From positions 1-25,060 of IMG/VR virus record IMGVR_UViG_3300050821_003246: a DNA stretch of 25,060 nt; one strand, 5' to 3'. Each line of letters begins with the position of its first letter. Positions within the stretch are counted from its first letter, which is position 1. The notes beneath the pieces were generated by a model. That model made no database searches, had not been told where the DNA came from, and was given only the letters and a program-made list of their open reading frames with translations. The position numbers and the translations under genes were made by a program. This document shows, piece after piece, positions 7,420 to 13,493 of the stretch. This DNA comes from a virus.

Positions 7420-7761
7420 GTGAAGGCAGCTAGACAAGCGACCGAGGCGCGGAATTTCAAAGACCCGCGCAGTTACGTCGCCAAAGATGGCCGGGAACTG
7501 CTCCTAGGCTCCGGAAACAAAGACTGGGAAGACCGCAAACGAGAACTGTGGAAGCGCTGCGGAGGCCGGTGCGAATACACGCTAGGAAACTGGCGGTGCG
7601 TGCATGCATGCCAGATCCCTGCGCACGTCATTCCCCGGAAGGACATAACGCAGCGCGATGACCGCATGAGCAACCTCAAGGGTTACTGTGTTGAGCACGA
7701 CCGACTGACAGAACGGCAAAACTGGCGCCGAACAAGGTTCGGAGAAAGGGCAATCGCGTAA
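7420..7761 (+). CDS. HNH-like endonuclease (113 aa)
   Basis: GTG 7420 follows TTGGAG by a short spacer. The product has the paired-cysteine HNH arrangement: C47-G-G-R-C51, C60 and C64, then AHVIPRKD with H69, a DDRMSNLKGY stretch with N85, and C90-V-E-H93 at the end. In HNH nucleases the His of the AH motif and the later Asn and His line the metal site, and the cysteines bind structural zinc. Phages often carry such small HNH proteins, some needed for packaging-linked DNA cutting and others as free-standing mobile nucleases. Here it lies in the accessory block, far from terminase. Its stop touches the next ATG (TAATGG). Confidence 0.75.
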   Translation: MKAARQATEARNFKDPRSYVAKDGRELLLGSGNKDWEDRKRELWKRCGGRCEYTLGNWRCVHACQIPAHVIPRKDITQRDDRMSNLKGYCVEHDRLTERQNWRRTRFGERAIA

Positions 7762-8378
7762 TGGGGAAGAGCGACCACCGAGCATGGGCAAAGGCTGGCT
7801 GCGCAGCCAGCTTCGATGAGATCGGCAGGGCTATCGGTGCGAGCCCGCAGCGGACGTGGCAGATTTTCAAGCGGGCTATGCGGAAGCTTCGGGTGGAACT
7901 TGAAAGGAGACAATGGAATGAACACGGACCAACTCGACATTCGGGACTTGGGCGACGGGAACTTCCGGCTGGAGTTTCCGTACAATCCGGACTTCATCGA
8001 ATTTCTGAAAATGAAAGTGCCACCAAGTTGCCGCACGTACGACCCGGACACGCACATTTGGACGGTGCGGGGATCGAATTTCATAGGGCACCTCGAGGGA
8101 ATCGGTCTCCAAAAGTTCGGATTCGTAGCGCGAACGTTTCAGCGCGGAAACGACTTAGTGATTCGAAACTGTCGGACGGGGGCCGAAAGCGTCCAGAAGG
8201 GACTTTTCTAAAGACGAGGATTTTTAGGGATCCGCGATTGCCGGAAACATTCCCGGGATGCTGGAAGGATAAAGCTTGGCGGCGTCAGTACACGAAAGCG
8301 TATATGCGACTACTGCGAGAGACGGATTATGCGGAGATTGAGCGCGGAAGGGCCGCGTCCGCGGCACTGAAGCCATAA
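7761..8378 (+). CDS. Stand-alone sigma region 4-like HTH protein whose frame spans a nested gene
   Basis: ATG 7761 overlaps the HNH stop. Residues about 17-46 (SFDEIGRAIGASPQRTWQIF, then KRAMRKLR) match the sigma-70 region 4.2 helix-turn-helix pattern that reads -35 DNA. After about residue 50 the frame stays open to TAA 8378 (205 residues), but 7918-8211 also carries a very convincing gene in another frame. In that stretch the 205-aa frame looks like a shadow. The end, WKDKAWRRQYTKAYMRLLRE, looks coding again. Because there is no earlier stop, any ribosome starting at 7761 must read through the nested gene. Either the protein is truly dual-coded, or a frameshift or lost stop has joined two small genes. 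Confidence 0.5.
   Translation: MGKSDHRAWAKAGCAASFDEIGRAIGASPQRTWQIFKRAMRKLRVELERRQWNEHGPTRHSGLGRRELPAGVSVQSGLHRISENESATKLPHVRPGHAHLDGAGIEFHRAPRGNRSPKVRIRSANVSARKRLSDSKLSDGGRKRPEGTFLKTRIFRDPRLPETFPGCWKDKAWRRQYTKAYMRLLRETDYAEIERGRAASAALKP
7918..8211 (+). CDS. Small protein resembling a HARP-type fold (97 aa)
   Basis: ATG 7918 sits behind GAAAGGAGAC. The product is 97 residues: FRLEFPYNPDFIEFLKMKVP, then YDPDTHIWTV, then a polar C-terminus. The pattern 'F.f.Y...fi..lK..p...r.yd...k.W.v' recalls the HARP domain of SMARCAL1-type annealing helicases and small phage proteins that carry it alone. That is remembered similarity only. The gene is nested out of frame inside the longer HTH-containing frame. 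Its codon choice and composition look more natural than the overlapping frame. TAA 8209-8211 is part of CTAAAG, with TTTTAG following nine bases later, a possible degenerate relative of the stop palindrome. Confidence 0.7.
   Translation: MNTDQLDIRDLGDGNFRLEFPYNPDFIEFLKMKVPPSCRTYDPDTHIWTVRGSNFIGHLEGIGLQKFGFVARTFQRGNDLVIRNCRTGAESVQKGLF
8238..8378 (+). CDS. Possible separate small gene formed by the end of the 7761 frame
   Basis: If the nested gene breaks the longer frame, the last stretch could be translated alone. TTG 8238 has AGGGA 7 bases upstream, and ATG 8304 is an internal alternative. The product from TTG would be 46 residues, LPETFPGCWKDKAWRRQYTK followed by a charged helix, and looks coding. 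Confidence is low because the start is non-ATG and the frame is shared with the HTH gene. Confidence 0.3.
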   Translation: MPETFPGCWKDKAWRRQYTKAYMRLLRETDYAEIERGRAASAALKP

Positions 8379-8519
8379 GGAAACCCATCCGCCGTGATCG
8401 AGGCAAACTCGCAGGGATGCTGGAGATTCTAGCAGGTCAGGTTTCACAACGACTGTCCGGGGTTTAGTTCGATGGCATTTCGCGTCAAAAGTTTGGGAGT
8501 TAAATTGAAAGGAGAAAAA

Positions 8520-8582
8520 ATGCATTACAAAAATGGACGTGAAGCAAAGAACGGGGACAAGGTTGTTCTCATCCCAAGCTAA
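8520..8582 (+). pseudogene. 20-codon N-terminal remnant of a small conserved phage protein
   Basis: ATG 8520 has a strong ribosome site (AAAGGAG) and starts MHYKNGREAKNGDKVVLIPS, then stops with TAA that overlaps the next ATG (TAATG). The first dozen residues match a remembered family of small phage proteins beginning (M)xYKNGREAKxGDxV, which are normally several times longer. The frame is also open from ATG 8472, but without a comparable ribosome site. It looks like the 5' end of such a gene joined to the 3' part of a radical SAM gene. It may now act only to couple translation into the next frame. The gap 8379-8519 has no other gene I can support. Confidence 0.55.
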
Positions 8583-9091
8583 TGGCACTTCCCGATTGGC
8601 CCGATTTCCCTGTAATCGCGGATAACAATTTGCTTGCCAATAGCGTTGCGCATTTCGACCGCGTGTGCGATCGCTTAGAAAAGCACGAATGGTCCGACTT
8701 CAATCAGGGGACGGACGCACGGCTCCTGACGGAGCATCATGCAGAACGGTTCGCGCGACTCAAAAACCCGACGATCCGCCTCGCGCTTGATTCGATGAGT
8801 TATGTCGAGGCGTGGGATCGCGCGCTAGAAAGACTTCTTCAGGCTGGCGTAGCCAAGCGGCATATTCGCACCTATGCGCTCATGGGATTCGGTACTTCGC
8901 CAGAGGAAAGCTGGAAAGTCTGCGAATACATTGAGTCAAAGAAAATCAAAGTGTTGCCGATGTGGTTCCATGAACTCACTGCTCTTGAGCGGAACATTGT
9001 GACCGATCGACAAAAGGAATTGGGCTGGAATGACTATGAGCGCCGGAAGTTGATGCAGTGGTTCTATCAACACAAAAAGGCGGTTGAATGA
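8582..9091 (+). CDS. C-terminal half of a radical SAM-like protein, lacking the CxxxCxxC motif
   Basis: 169 residues. FPVIADNNLLANSVAHFDRV followed by DFNQGTDARLL, then RLALDSMSYVEAW, and AGVAKRHIRTYALMGFGTSP reproduce the order of the second half of phage-type radical SAM proteins: 'DNNlLA..HFD', 'DFNQGlDaRLl', then 'YvLiGf.dtpee'. The first half, with the CxxxCxxC cluster that binds 4Fe-4S and SAM, is absent, and nothing upstream supplies it. Alone it should not do radical chemistry. The junction with the 20-codon remnant suggests a deletion. The frame itself is intact and has a normal end, so it may still be made, perhaps keeping a substrate-binding role. Confidence 0.7.
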   Translation: MALPDWPDFPVIADNNLLANSVAHFDRVCDRLEKHEWSDFNQGTDARLLTEHHAERFARLKNPTIRLALDSMSYVEAWDRALERLLQAGVAKRHIRTYALMGFGTSPEESWKVCEYIESKKIKVLPMWFHELTALERNIVTDRQKELGWNDYERRKLMQWFYQHKKAVE

Positions 9092-9196
9092 TGCGGTCGC
9101 CGAAAGCTGCTCAAGGTCCGAGGTGGGTGAGCCAGCAGTGGGCCAATAAAGAGAATTTTGGGAGGCTAGGGCAGCATTCCTCAAAGGAGCGGAGAA

Positions 9197-9548
9197 GTGA
9201 ACTTAAACGATTACGCAAAAGAGGTTCATGCGGCAAACGAGCGATGGTGGGTAGACATTCATACGGGCGAGCCGCTGAAGCGCAACTTCGGAGAATTGAT
9301 AGCTCTCTGCCATTCTGAGTTATCTGAAGCGTTAGAGGGCCATAGAAAAAATCTGCAAGACGACAAACTGCCTCACAGGAAGATGGGCCGAGGTCGAGCT
9401 TGCTGATTGCGTCATCCGCATTTTGGATATTTGCGAAGGGTTGGGCTATGACCTGGAAGGTGCCTACCGCGAGAAAATGGCATTTAACGCGCAGCGCGAG
9501 GACCACAAGAGAGAGCACAGATTACAACCTGGAGGGAAGGCGTATTGA
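9197..9548 (+). pseudogene. MazG-like nucleotide pyrophosphohydrolase, frameshifted
   Basis: GTG 9197 follows AAGGAGCGGAG. The first frame encodes VNLNDYAKEVHAANERWW and ELIALCHSELSEALEG, the first acidic helix of MazG-type enzymes, and then stops at 9406 shortly after HRKM. Skipping one G near 9386 (ATGGGCC read as ATGGCC) restores EVELADCVIRILDICEGLGY, the second metal-binding helix (ExxD), and an ending GGKAY with TGA 9546-9548. The joined protein would be 116 residues, a normal size for phage MazG-like proteins, which hydrolyse NTPs or dNTPs. The unshifted product lacks the second metal motif and should be inactive. A single-base error in the sequence is also possible. Confidence 0.7.
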
Positions 9549-9569
9549 TCGGCGCAAAGGAGCCAAGGC

Positions 9570-9810
9570 ATGACGACGAGTGAGAGGGGAGATTTAGGCG
9601 CGAGACTTGGACAACGACGCAATGGGCGATGACCGCGATTACCCCGATGAAGGCGACATTTTTGACGAGCCAGAGGAGAAGCCGTTCTGCTGCTCGCGTT
9701 GCGGTTGCATCATAGGTGAAGAAGTTGGCTACTCGGACAATTTTGGAGACGGGCCAATCTGCGATCTATGCTTACCAAAGTAGTGGAGGGCGCGATGACG
9801 ACGAGTGAGA
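9570..9810 (+). repeat. Pair of 16-bp direct repeats at start codons
   Basis: ATGACGACGAGTGAGA occurs at 9570-9585 and again at 9795-9810, each beginning with an ATG. The first opens a 20-codon frame (stop 9630-9632); the second is the start of a 36-residue membrane peptide. The first looks like a duplicated, decayed start region. Confidence 0.6.
9622..9783 (+). CDS. Small acidic zinc-ribbon-like protein (53 aa)
   Basis: ATG 9622 opens a frame to TAG 9781-9783; TTG 9607 is an in-frame alternative. The N-terminal third is very acidic (GDDRDYPDEGDIFDEPEE). It is followed by two cysteine pairs, one in CCSRCGC and one in ICDLC, about 20 residues apart, the layout of a small zinc ribbon. No strong Shine-Dalgarno is visible. 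Phages carry many such mini zinc proteins with unknown roles. The cysteine spacing makes a chance frame unlikely. Confidence 0.55.
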   Translation: MGDDRDYPDEGDIFDEPEEKPFCCSRCGCIIGEEVGYSDNFGDGPICDLCLPK

Positions 9811-9905
9811 TGCGGGCGGGCGATAAGTTGGCGCGTGGCAAGGCGCTTCTGGTTATCTTGGGAACGATTGGCGCGATTGCGGTTCTGATAACGCTGTTTT
9901 GGTGA
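9795..9905 (+). CDS. 36-aa single-span membrane peptide
   Basis: ATG 9795 has GGAGG five bases upstream. The product is 36 residues: a short polar N-terminus (MTTSEMRAGDKLARGK), then one hydrophobic span of about 20 residues (LLVILGTIGAIAVLITLF) ending in Trp. Positive charges before the span suggest an N-in orientation. The function is unknown; small phage membrane peptides can affect the host envelope or superinfection. Confidence 0.6.
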   Translation: MTTSEMRAGDKLARGKALLVILGTIGAIAVLITLFW

Positions 9906-9918
9906 GAGGAGTCGAGCC

Positions 9919-11373
9919 ATGACGGAGAATGAGATTTGGGCGAAAGCGGTAGCTGAACTTTACAAGCGGCACGGTAACGTTCTAAGCGCACGGTCGATTG
10001 ATGAATTTGCTAGTTATGTGGCGGCGCTCGCTACTCCGTCTGTCGCGTCGCCGCAGGAGCCGTGCCCGTATAAGCTGATGCACGTTGCCGGATTTCGCTG
10101 CCCTAATTGCGGAGTGATTGAGCCGCACGAGCCCGCCCCTGTCGCGTCGCCGCAGCGGTTCGATGAGTTGCAGGACCTAGTGGCAGCGATACAGGATTGC
10201 GCTTGCAAATTTCTAGAAGGGACGACCAAAGACGAACGAAGTATCGCGCTAACAACGCTTGGCGCTCACGCTTTGGTGCTGCGAGAGGACTTTCTTACCG
10301 CTGCCCCTGTCGCGTCGCCACAGGCTGAGATGTCACAGCAGGAAGAAATTTCATGGTCGGCTTTCTGCGCTGAAAAGGCAGCAAAGTGCTTTGACACATT
10401 GCAAGCGGATGGCATGCTCACAGATCGAGAATATTTCACGGGTTACATTGGTGGAATCATCGAAGACGGTTTCAATATTTGGAAAGCAAAACGCGCCGCT
10501 CCTATTGAGGTGTTGAGCGCAGAAGGAGGTGCCATTTTGAAGGACTTACAGATACCTAGTCCATCTCAGCAAGTGTCCGGGGAGCACCGAGCGGACAGCA
10601 AGCAAACGAGTGCTGCCCCTGTCGGGGAGCCGGGGCGCACGCCGCATCGCTACTCCATGACGGCAATTTTCTCAGACGATTTTTCGCGGTTGTTGCTTCT
10701 TCGCAAACCCGACACGCATCCCAACCCTTTGTTTCGCGGCAAGTGGACGTTCCCTGGTGGACTTGTAGAAAACGGTGAGAGTGTCCAGAAGAGCGCTGAG
10801 CGTGAACTCTTCGAAGAAACACAACTGACCGCTTCTGTCCGGCCCATTCTTAGATTCTTCTGCGATTGCGATCCGACCGAAGCGGAGCACGAAATTTTCC
10901 TGTATGCGGGGACGTTGCCGATAGATGCGATGAATGGCGCTGTTGGCAGTTCCATTGAGCCGGTTCAGGTGTTCGCGGACCTGCCAGTGGATTTGATGTG
11001 GTACCTGCCGCAACTGCGAGACTTGGCGATAATGCGATTACGCCAACCCGCTGCCCCTCCCGCCCAAGGAGCGCCCACGCCACGCCTGCCAGTGAGCGAA
11101 GTGCAAAACATTCTGATGGAGGTCTGTCAGATTTTAGGCGTCAAGTTGGGGCCTGGATTAGCAACTTACGCGCCTTTGATTGCGAGGGTTCGCGCGCTGG
11201 CCGCCCAAGGAGCGCCGGGGACGCGGGAGACGCTGACAATAGACCAAGTTCGAGCGTGCCTTGCCCGAGCAGCGAATAAGAATTGGAATGTTGGGTTGGC
11301 TGTTAACGCAGAGGCACTGACGAAACTTTTGAACGCGCTGGCTCAACCGGGAGCGCCAACGAAGGAGGGGTGA
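9919..11373 (+). CDS. Modular protein with a central Nudix hydrolase domain (484 aa)
   Basis: ATG 9919 follows GAGAGGAG. The Nudix box is intact at about 281-303: GLVENGE, seven residues, then REL-F-EE (R295, E296, E299, E300) ending TQL, where Q replaces the usual Gly. GKWTFPG just before it is typical. Nudix enzymes cleave nucleoside diphosphates linked to other groups. The domain is embedded in a much larger protein. Upstream are three short blocks of about 35-60 residues, one with CPNC (61-64), joined by near-identical linkers (SVASPQ at 41, PVASPQ at 74 and 130, APVGEP at 233). Downstream are two more blocks joined by AQGAP-type linkers at 382 and 429. It looks like several small phage proteins fused in one chain. 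The Nudix call is firm; the substrate is unknown. Confidence 0.85.
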   Translation: MTENEIWAKAVAELYKRHGNVLSARSIDEFASYVAALATPSVASPQEPCPYKLMHVAGFRCPNCGVIEPHEPAPVASPQRFDELQDLVAAIQDCACKFLEGTTKDERSIALTTLGAHALVLREDFLTAAPVASPQAEMSQQEEISWSAFCAEKAAKCFDTLQADGMLTDREYFTGYIGGIIEDGFNIWKAKRAAPIEVLSAEGGAILKDLQIPSPSQQVSGEHRADSKQTSAAPVGEPGRTPHRYSMTAIFSDDFSRLLLLRKPDTHPNPLFRGKWTFPGGLVENGESVQKSAERELFEETQLTASVRPILRFFCDCDPTEAEHEIFLYAGTLPIDAMNGAVGSSIEPVQVFADLPVDLMWYLPQLRDLAIMRLRQPAAPPAQGAPTPRLPVSEVQNILMEVCQILGVKLGPGLATYAPLIARVRALAAQGAPGTRETLTIDQVRACLARAANKNWNVGLAVNAEALTKLLNALAQPGAPTKEG

Positions 11374-11423
11374 GCAAACAGTCGGGGCGGGCAGCATTAT
11401 AGCTATCGCATGATAAATAGTCC

Positions 11424-11452
11424 TTGACAAACCTAGCGTTAGGTTATAGAGT
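11424..11452 (+). promoter_or_regulatory. Sigma-70-type promoter
   Basis: TTGACA (11424-11429) is a perfect -35. TAGAGT (11447-11452) is a -10 candidate at 17-bp spacing; TATAGA (11445-11450) is an alternative at 15 bp. It lies in the 97-base gap after the Nudix gene and just upstream of the start at 11471, in an AT-rich patch. It probably starts a second transcription unit using host RNA polymerase. Confidence 0.65.
11430..11445. promoter_or_regulatory. Palindromic operator candidate between -35 and -10
   Basis: AACCTA-GCGT-TAGGTT is a perfect 6-bp inverted repeat with a 4-base centre. It fills almost the whole promoter spacer, so a bound dimer would block RNA polymerase. The regulator is not identifiable. 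Confidence 0.55.
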
Positions 11453-11470
11453 GGTGGGCATGGAGGCAAT

Positions 11471-11719
11471 ATGGACTATCAAAATCACATCCCAAGTCAA
11501 ACAGTCGAAATGGAAGGCAGCTCGATTCACTGCCAGAAGCATGGGAGAGTGTGCAGTAAACGTTTCATGATGCCGAAGCCAGGACCGCAACGTGTTCCAG
11601 AAAACGCCCATGCAATAGCTTATTACGAGTGCGAGCGATGTTTTCAGGAAAATCGCGGGGACCGGCTTACTGGATTGGCCGGTATCGTGGCGGGTCTTGA
11701 AGAGTCCCGCAATGCGTAA
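11471..11719 (+). CDS. Small zinc-binding-like protein (82 aa)
   Basis: ATG 11471 has GGAGG (11461-11465) and lies just downstream of the promoter, so it is the first gene of the unit. Cysteines and a histidine are placed as C21-x2-H24-x3-C28 and C54-E-R-C57, which would suit one zinc ion. The rest is polar, with a basic stretch SKRFMMPKPGPQ and a C-terminal helix LTGLAGIVAGLEES. I do not recognise the family. A small DNA- or protein-binding zinc protein is plausible. Confidence 0.65.
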   Translation: MDYQNHIPSQTVEMEGSSIHCQKHGRVCSKRFMMPKPGPQRVPENAHAIAYYECERCFQENRGDRLTGLAGIVAGLEESRNA

Positions 11720-11855
11720 GAATCCTGCCGCTGTTGCTCTCGGCAAGCGCAAATCCAAGAAGAAAGCCGCCGCTTCGCGCAAGAACGGCAAGTTGGGTGG
11801 CCGGCCTCCGCGTGAGCGCCACCCTCAGCAGGAGAGAAGCGGGCAGATAAAATGA
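11712..11855 (+). CDS. Small basic protein with AT-hook-like GRPP (47 aa)
   Basis: ATG 11712 overlaps the end of the previous gene. The product is very basic: RKNPAAVALGKRKSKKKAAA followed by SRKNGKLGGRPPRER. The 'NPAAVALG.k' start is common in small phage and bacterial proteins of unknown function, and GGRPPR recalls an AT-hook. Non-specific nucleic acid binding is likely from charge alone. No independent Shine-Dalgarno is evident, so it is probably translated by coupling. Confidence 0.55.
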   Translation: MRKNPAAVALGKRKSKKKAAASRKNGKLGGRPPRERHPQQERSGQIK

Positions 11856-11920
11856 GTGACAAAACTGAGAGACTGGCGAGAAAACACAGTATCTCGTTGC
11901 GGAACGCAAATTCGATGTGA
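11852..11920 (+). CDS. Possible 22-aa peptide
   Basis: ATG 11852 overlaps the upstream TGA (ATGA) and opens 22 codons (MSDKTERLARKHSISLRNAN...). Another tiny frame from GTG 11917 then runs to TGA 11965-11967, overlapping the ATG at 11964. The chain of overlaps could carry ribosomes to the next gene. Coding evidence is weak. Confidence 0.25.
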   Translation: MSDKTERLARKHSISLRNANSM

Positions 11921-11963
11921 CTGATCAAATTAAAGCAATCCTAACCAAGGAGGGCACGAGCCG

Positions 11964-12338
11964 ATGAGCGAGTTGCGGGAAGCGTTACGAGTAGCCAAAG
12001 AAACGGTAGACGGCTGGACAGTGGATAGCGATGGTCGCGTACATGTCCACAAGGATGTAATCTCAAAAGCAATTAATGCCGCATGGCTCGCAGTCCAAGA
12101 CCCTGTAGGCTGCGAGTGCGACGAGTTTCCCCAATGCACGCATGTACTTTATTTCTACATGGGTGTGAGGCACGCAAAGACGCTGAACCCCTCGCTGCGC
12201 CCGCCACTCACCCCACGCTGCCAGGAACGCCATCCAGAGAGCGGGCAGTGCGAGCTACGTCTTGGCCACGACAAGATCCACTTGGCAGGGGAGTATTGCT
12301 GGCCGGTCACGACAGCAGAGGCAGAGGAGAAGCGATGA
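11964..12338 (+). CDS. Cys/His-containing hypothetical protein (124 aa)
   Basis: ATG 11964 follows AAGGAGGG (11948-11955). The N-terminal half starts with a helix (SELREALRVAKETVDGW) and a short beta segment (SDGRVHVHKDVI). The C-terminal half holds cysteines and histidines (GCECDEFPQC, then PRCQERHPESGQCEL and LGHDKIHLAGEYCW) that could bind zinc. The 'C...H......C.L..GHd..H' pattern is often seen in small actinobacterial and phage proteins with no known function. The stop overlaps the next ATG (ATGA). Confidence 0.65.
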   Translation: MSELREALRVAKETVDGWTVDSDGRVHVHKDVISKAINAAWLAVQDPVGCECDEFPQCTHVLYFYMGVRHAKTLNPSLRPPLTPRCQERHPESGQCELRLGHDKIHLAGEYCWPVTTAEAEEKR

Positions 12339-12895
12339 GGATTTTAGCTTTGGACCTTGCAACAAAGACCGGTTGGGCTCTCTGGGATGGGGCACGTATG
12401 GAGAGTGGGGTTCAGGATTTCTCGAAGAGTCGCGGGGAGTCGAACGGGATGCTGTTTCTAAAGTTTAATCGCTGGCTGGAGGCCGACCTTGCGCTAAATC
12501 AGAGGCCGACACATCCGGCGCGCTGCATGGACTTATTGGTGTTCGAACAAGCGCACCACCGCGGCGGAGCGGCGACCGAGATCGCCGTCGGGCTGATGAC
12601 GAGAGTTTTGGAGTACGGTGCACTTTATAAAATTGAACACACTTCCGTACATTCAATGACGCTAAAGAAGTGGGCGACGGGTTCAGGCAAAAGCGACAAA
12701 GCGGTGATGCGTGCGGCTGCGTGCAAGTTTACCAAGCCCGAGCGCAGTGTTGCGCTTATGGGAGACGACGAAGCGGACGCGATTTTGTTGTTGCAATACG
12801 CATTGGAGAAGTTTGGGGGAACGAATCCATGCAATGTCCAGCCTGTAGCAGCAAGAAAAATCGAGTCGTTAGGACCAAGCACGCCGGCGGATTAG
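12335..12895 (+). CDS. RuvC-like Holliday junction resolvase (phage type)
   Basis: 186 residues from ATG 12335, overlapping the previous stop, with AGGAGA upstream. The frame is open further 5' but only as a shadow. The RNase H-like fold is indicated by an N-terminal strand ILALDLATKTGWAL with D7, then LLVFEQAHH with E71, and a C-terminal DDEADAILLL with D145 and D148. These are the four acidic positions of RuvC enzymes. A lysine-containing KKWATGSGKSDKAVM segment precedes the last motif, as usual. Such enzymes cut branched DNA arising in recombination and replication, and clear concatemer branches before packaging. The next gene starts 67 bases before this one ends. Confidence 0.85.
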   Translation: MRILALDLATKTGWALWDGARMESGVQDFSKSRGESNGMLFLKFNRWLEADLALNQRPTHPARCMDLLVFEQAHHRGGAATEIAVGLMTRVLEYGALYKIEHTSVHSMTLKKWATGSGKSDKAVMRAAACKFTKPERSVALMGDDEADAILLLQYALEKFGGTNPCNVQPVAARKIESLGPSTPAD

Positions 12896-13005
12896 TGATC
12901 CGCTATCGGAAATGCGAGTCCTGTGGGGATATTTTTCGCACGCACGAACAATCTCTCAAAAAATCCGTCACTAATAGAATCGCAAACCAAAAAGCCCTTG
13001 CGTGA
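12829..13005 (+). CDS. NrdR-type zinc ribbon protein (58 aa)
   Basis: ATG 12829 lies inside the 3' end of the resolvase gene, behind GGGGGA. The sequence MQCPACSSKKNRVV followed by IRYRKCESCGDIFRTHE gives C3-x2-C6 and C29-x2-C32. It matches the N-terminal zinc ribbon of the ribonucleotide reductase repressor NrdR ('MxCPxC...rv...rRReCesCg.rFtT.E'). The ATP-cone domain of NrdR is absent, so this is a stand-alone ribbon, as often seen in phages. It may bind DNA but cannot sense dATP as NrdR does. No ribonucleotide reductase gene is in the window. The following gap (13006-13112) has no clear feature. Confidence 0.75.
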   Translation: MQCPACSSKKNRVVRTKHAGGLVIRYRKCESCGDIFRTHEQSLKKSVTNRIANQKALA

Positions 13006-13112
13006 TTTCTTCTCCGCGCATCAAAATAAGTGCGTGACGAAAATTAATTCCACCACGCTGTAACGCGCGCCGCGGCGATCCAAGACGGCCATCTCACCAG
13101 CCCGAGGTGTCA

Positions 13113-13493
13113 GTGAAGCAAAAACGGCATATTTGTGTCGTTGCGAAAGCGGTTACTTTAGAAACGCTTGCCAAGCATCCCTGCTGTTTTCACCACCACA
13201 TCAACTGGCGTGAATTGAACGAATACCACGTCGAAGGCACCCTGCAGCCAGTCGACGGCGTGCGCGAGCACGCGAAAGACGACGAGGGGCGCGAGCCGGA
13301 CTATTTGCTTGAGTGGTTGGTGCCCGGGCGAGTCTTGCGGTTCAAGCGAGAGATACCGCACCGCGGACTATCTTCGAAGTACGGGACGTATTTGGCCGAG
13401 GAGTTGAAGAGGCGACGACCGTGGGCGAAGGCAATGATCGCCGATATGCAAGCAGGTCGCGGCGGTCGGATGCAGTTGGTGGAACAAATCTAA
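13113..13493 (+). CDS. Hypothetical protein (about 126 aa)
   Basis: Two in-frame GTG codons are possible, 13107 and 13113. GAGG at 13104-13107 overlaps the first and is placed for the second, so 13113 is preferred. The product has an early CCFHHHINW cluster that could bind metal, then a charged middle (VREHAKDDEGREPDYLLEWL) and a basic end (LAEELKRRRPWAKAMIADMQ). No family is recognised. TAA (13491-13493) lies in a 12-bp stop-spanning palindrome. Confidence 0.6.
   Translation: MKQKRHICVVAKAVTLETLAKHPCCFHHHINWRELNEYHVEGTLQPVDGVREHAKDDEGREPDYLLEWLVPGRVLRFKREIPHRGLSSKYGTYLAEELKRRRPWAKAMIADMQAGRGGRMQLVEQI

Noticed and set aside
9088-9318. Open frame of 76 codons starting at the radical SAM stop
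   Set aside because: It overlaps the better supported MazG-like gene in another frame and its composition (Arg/Ser-rich) is typical of a shadow frame.
9383-9390. Programmed +1 frameshift in the MazG-like gene
   Set aside because: No known slippery or stimulatory sequence was recognised at ATGGGCC. A plain one-base insertion explains the break more simply.
12083-12334. 5' extension of the RuvC-like gene
   Set aside because: It lies wholly over the 11964-12338 gene in another frame. The strand-forming start MRILALDLATKTGW at 12335 is where the family begins.
13006-13112. Promoter or terminator in the gap after the zinc-ribbon gene
   Set aside because: Only a short CGCCGCGGCG palindrome and a loose AT-rich patch are seen, without paired promoter boxes or a hairpin with T-tract.
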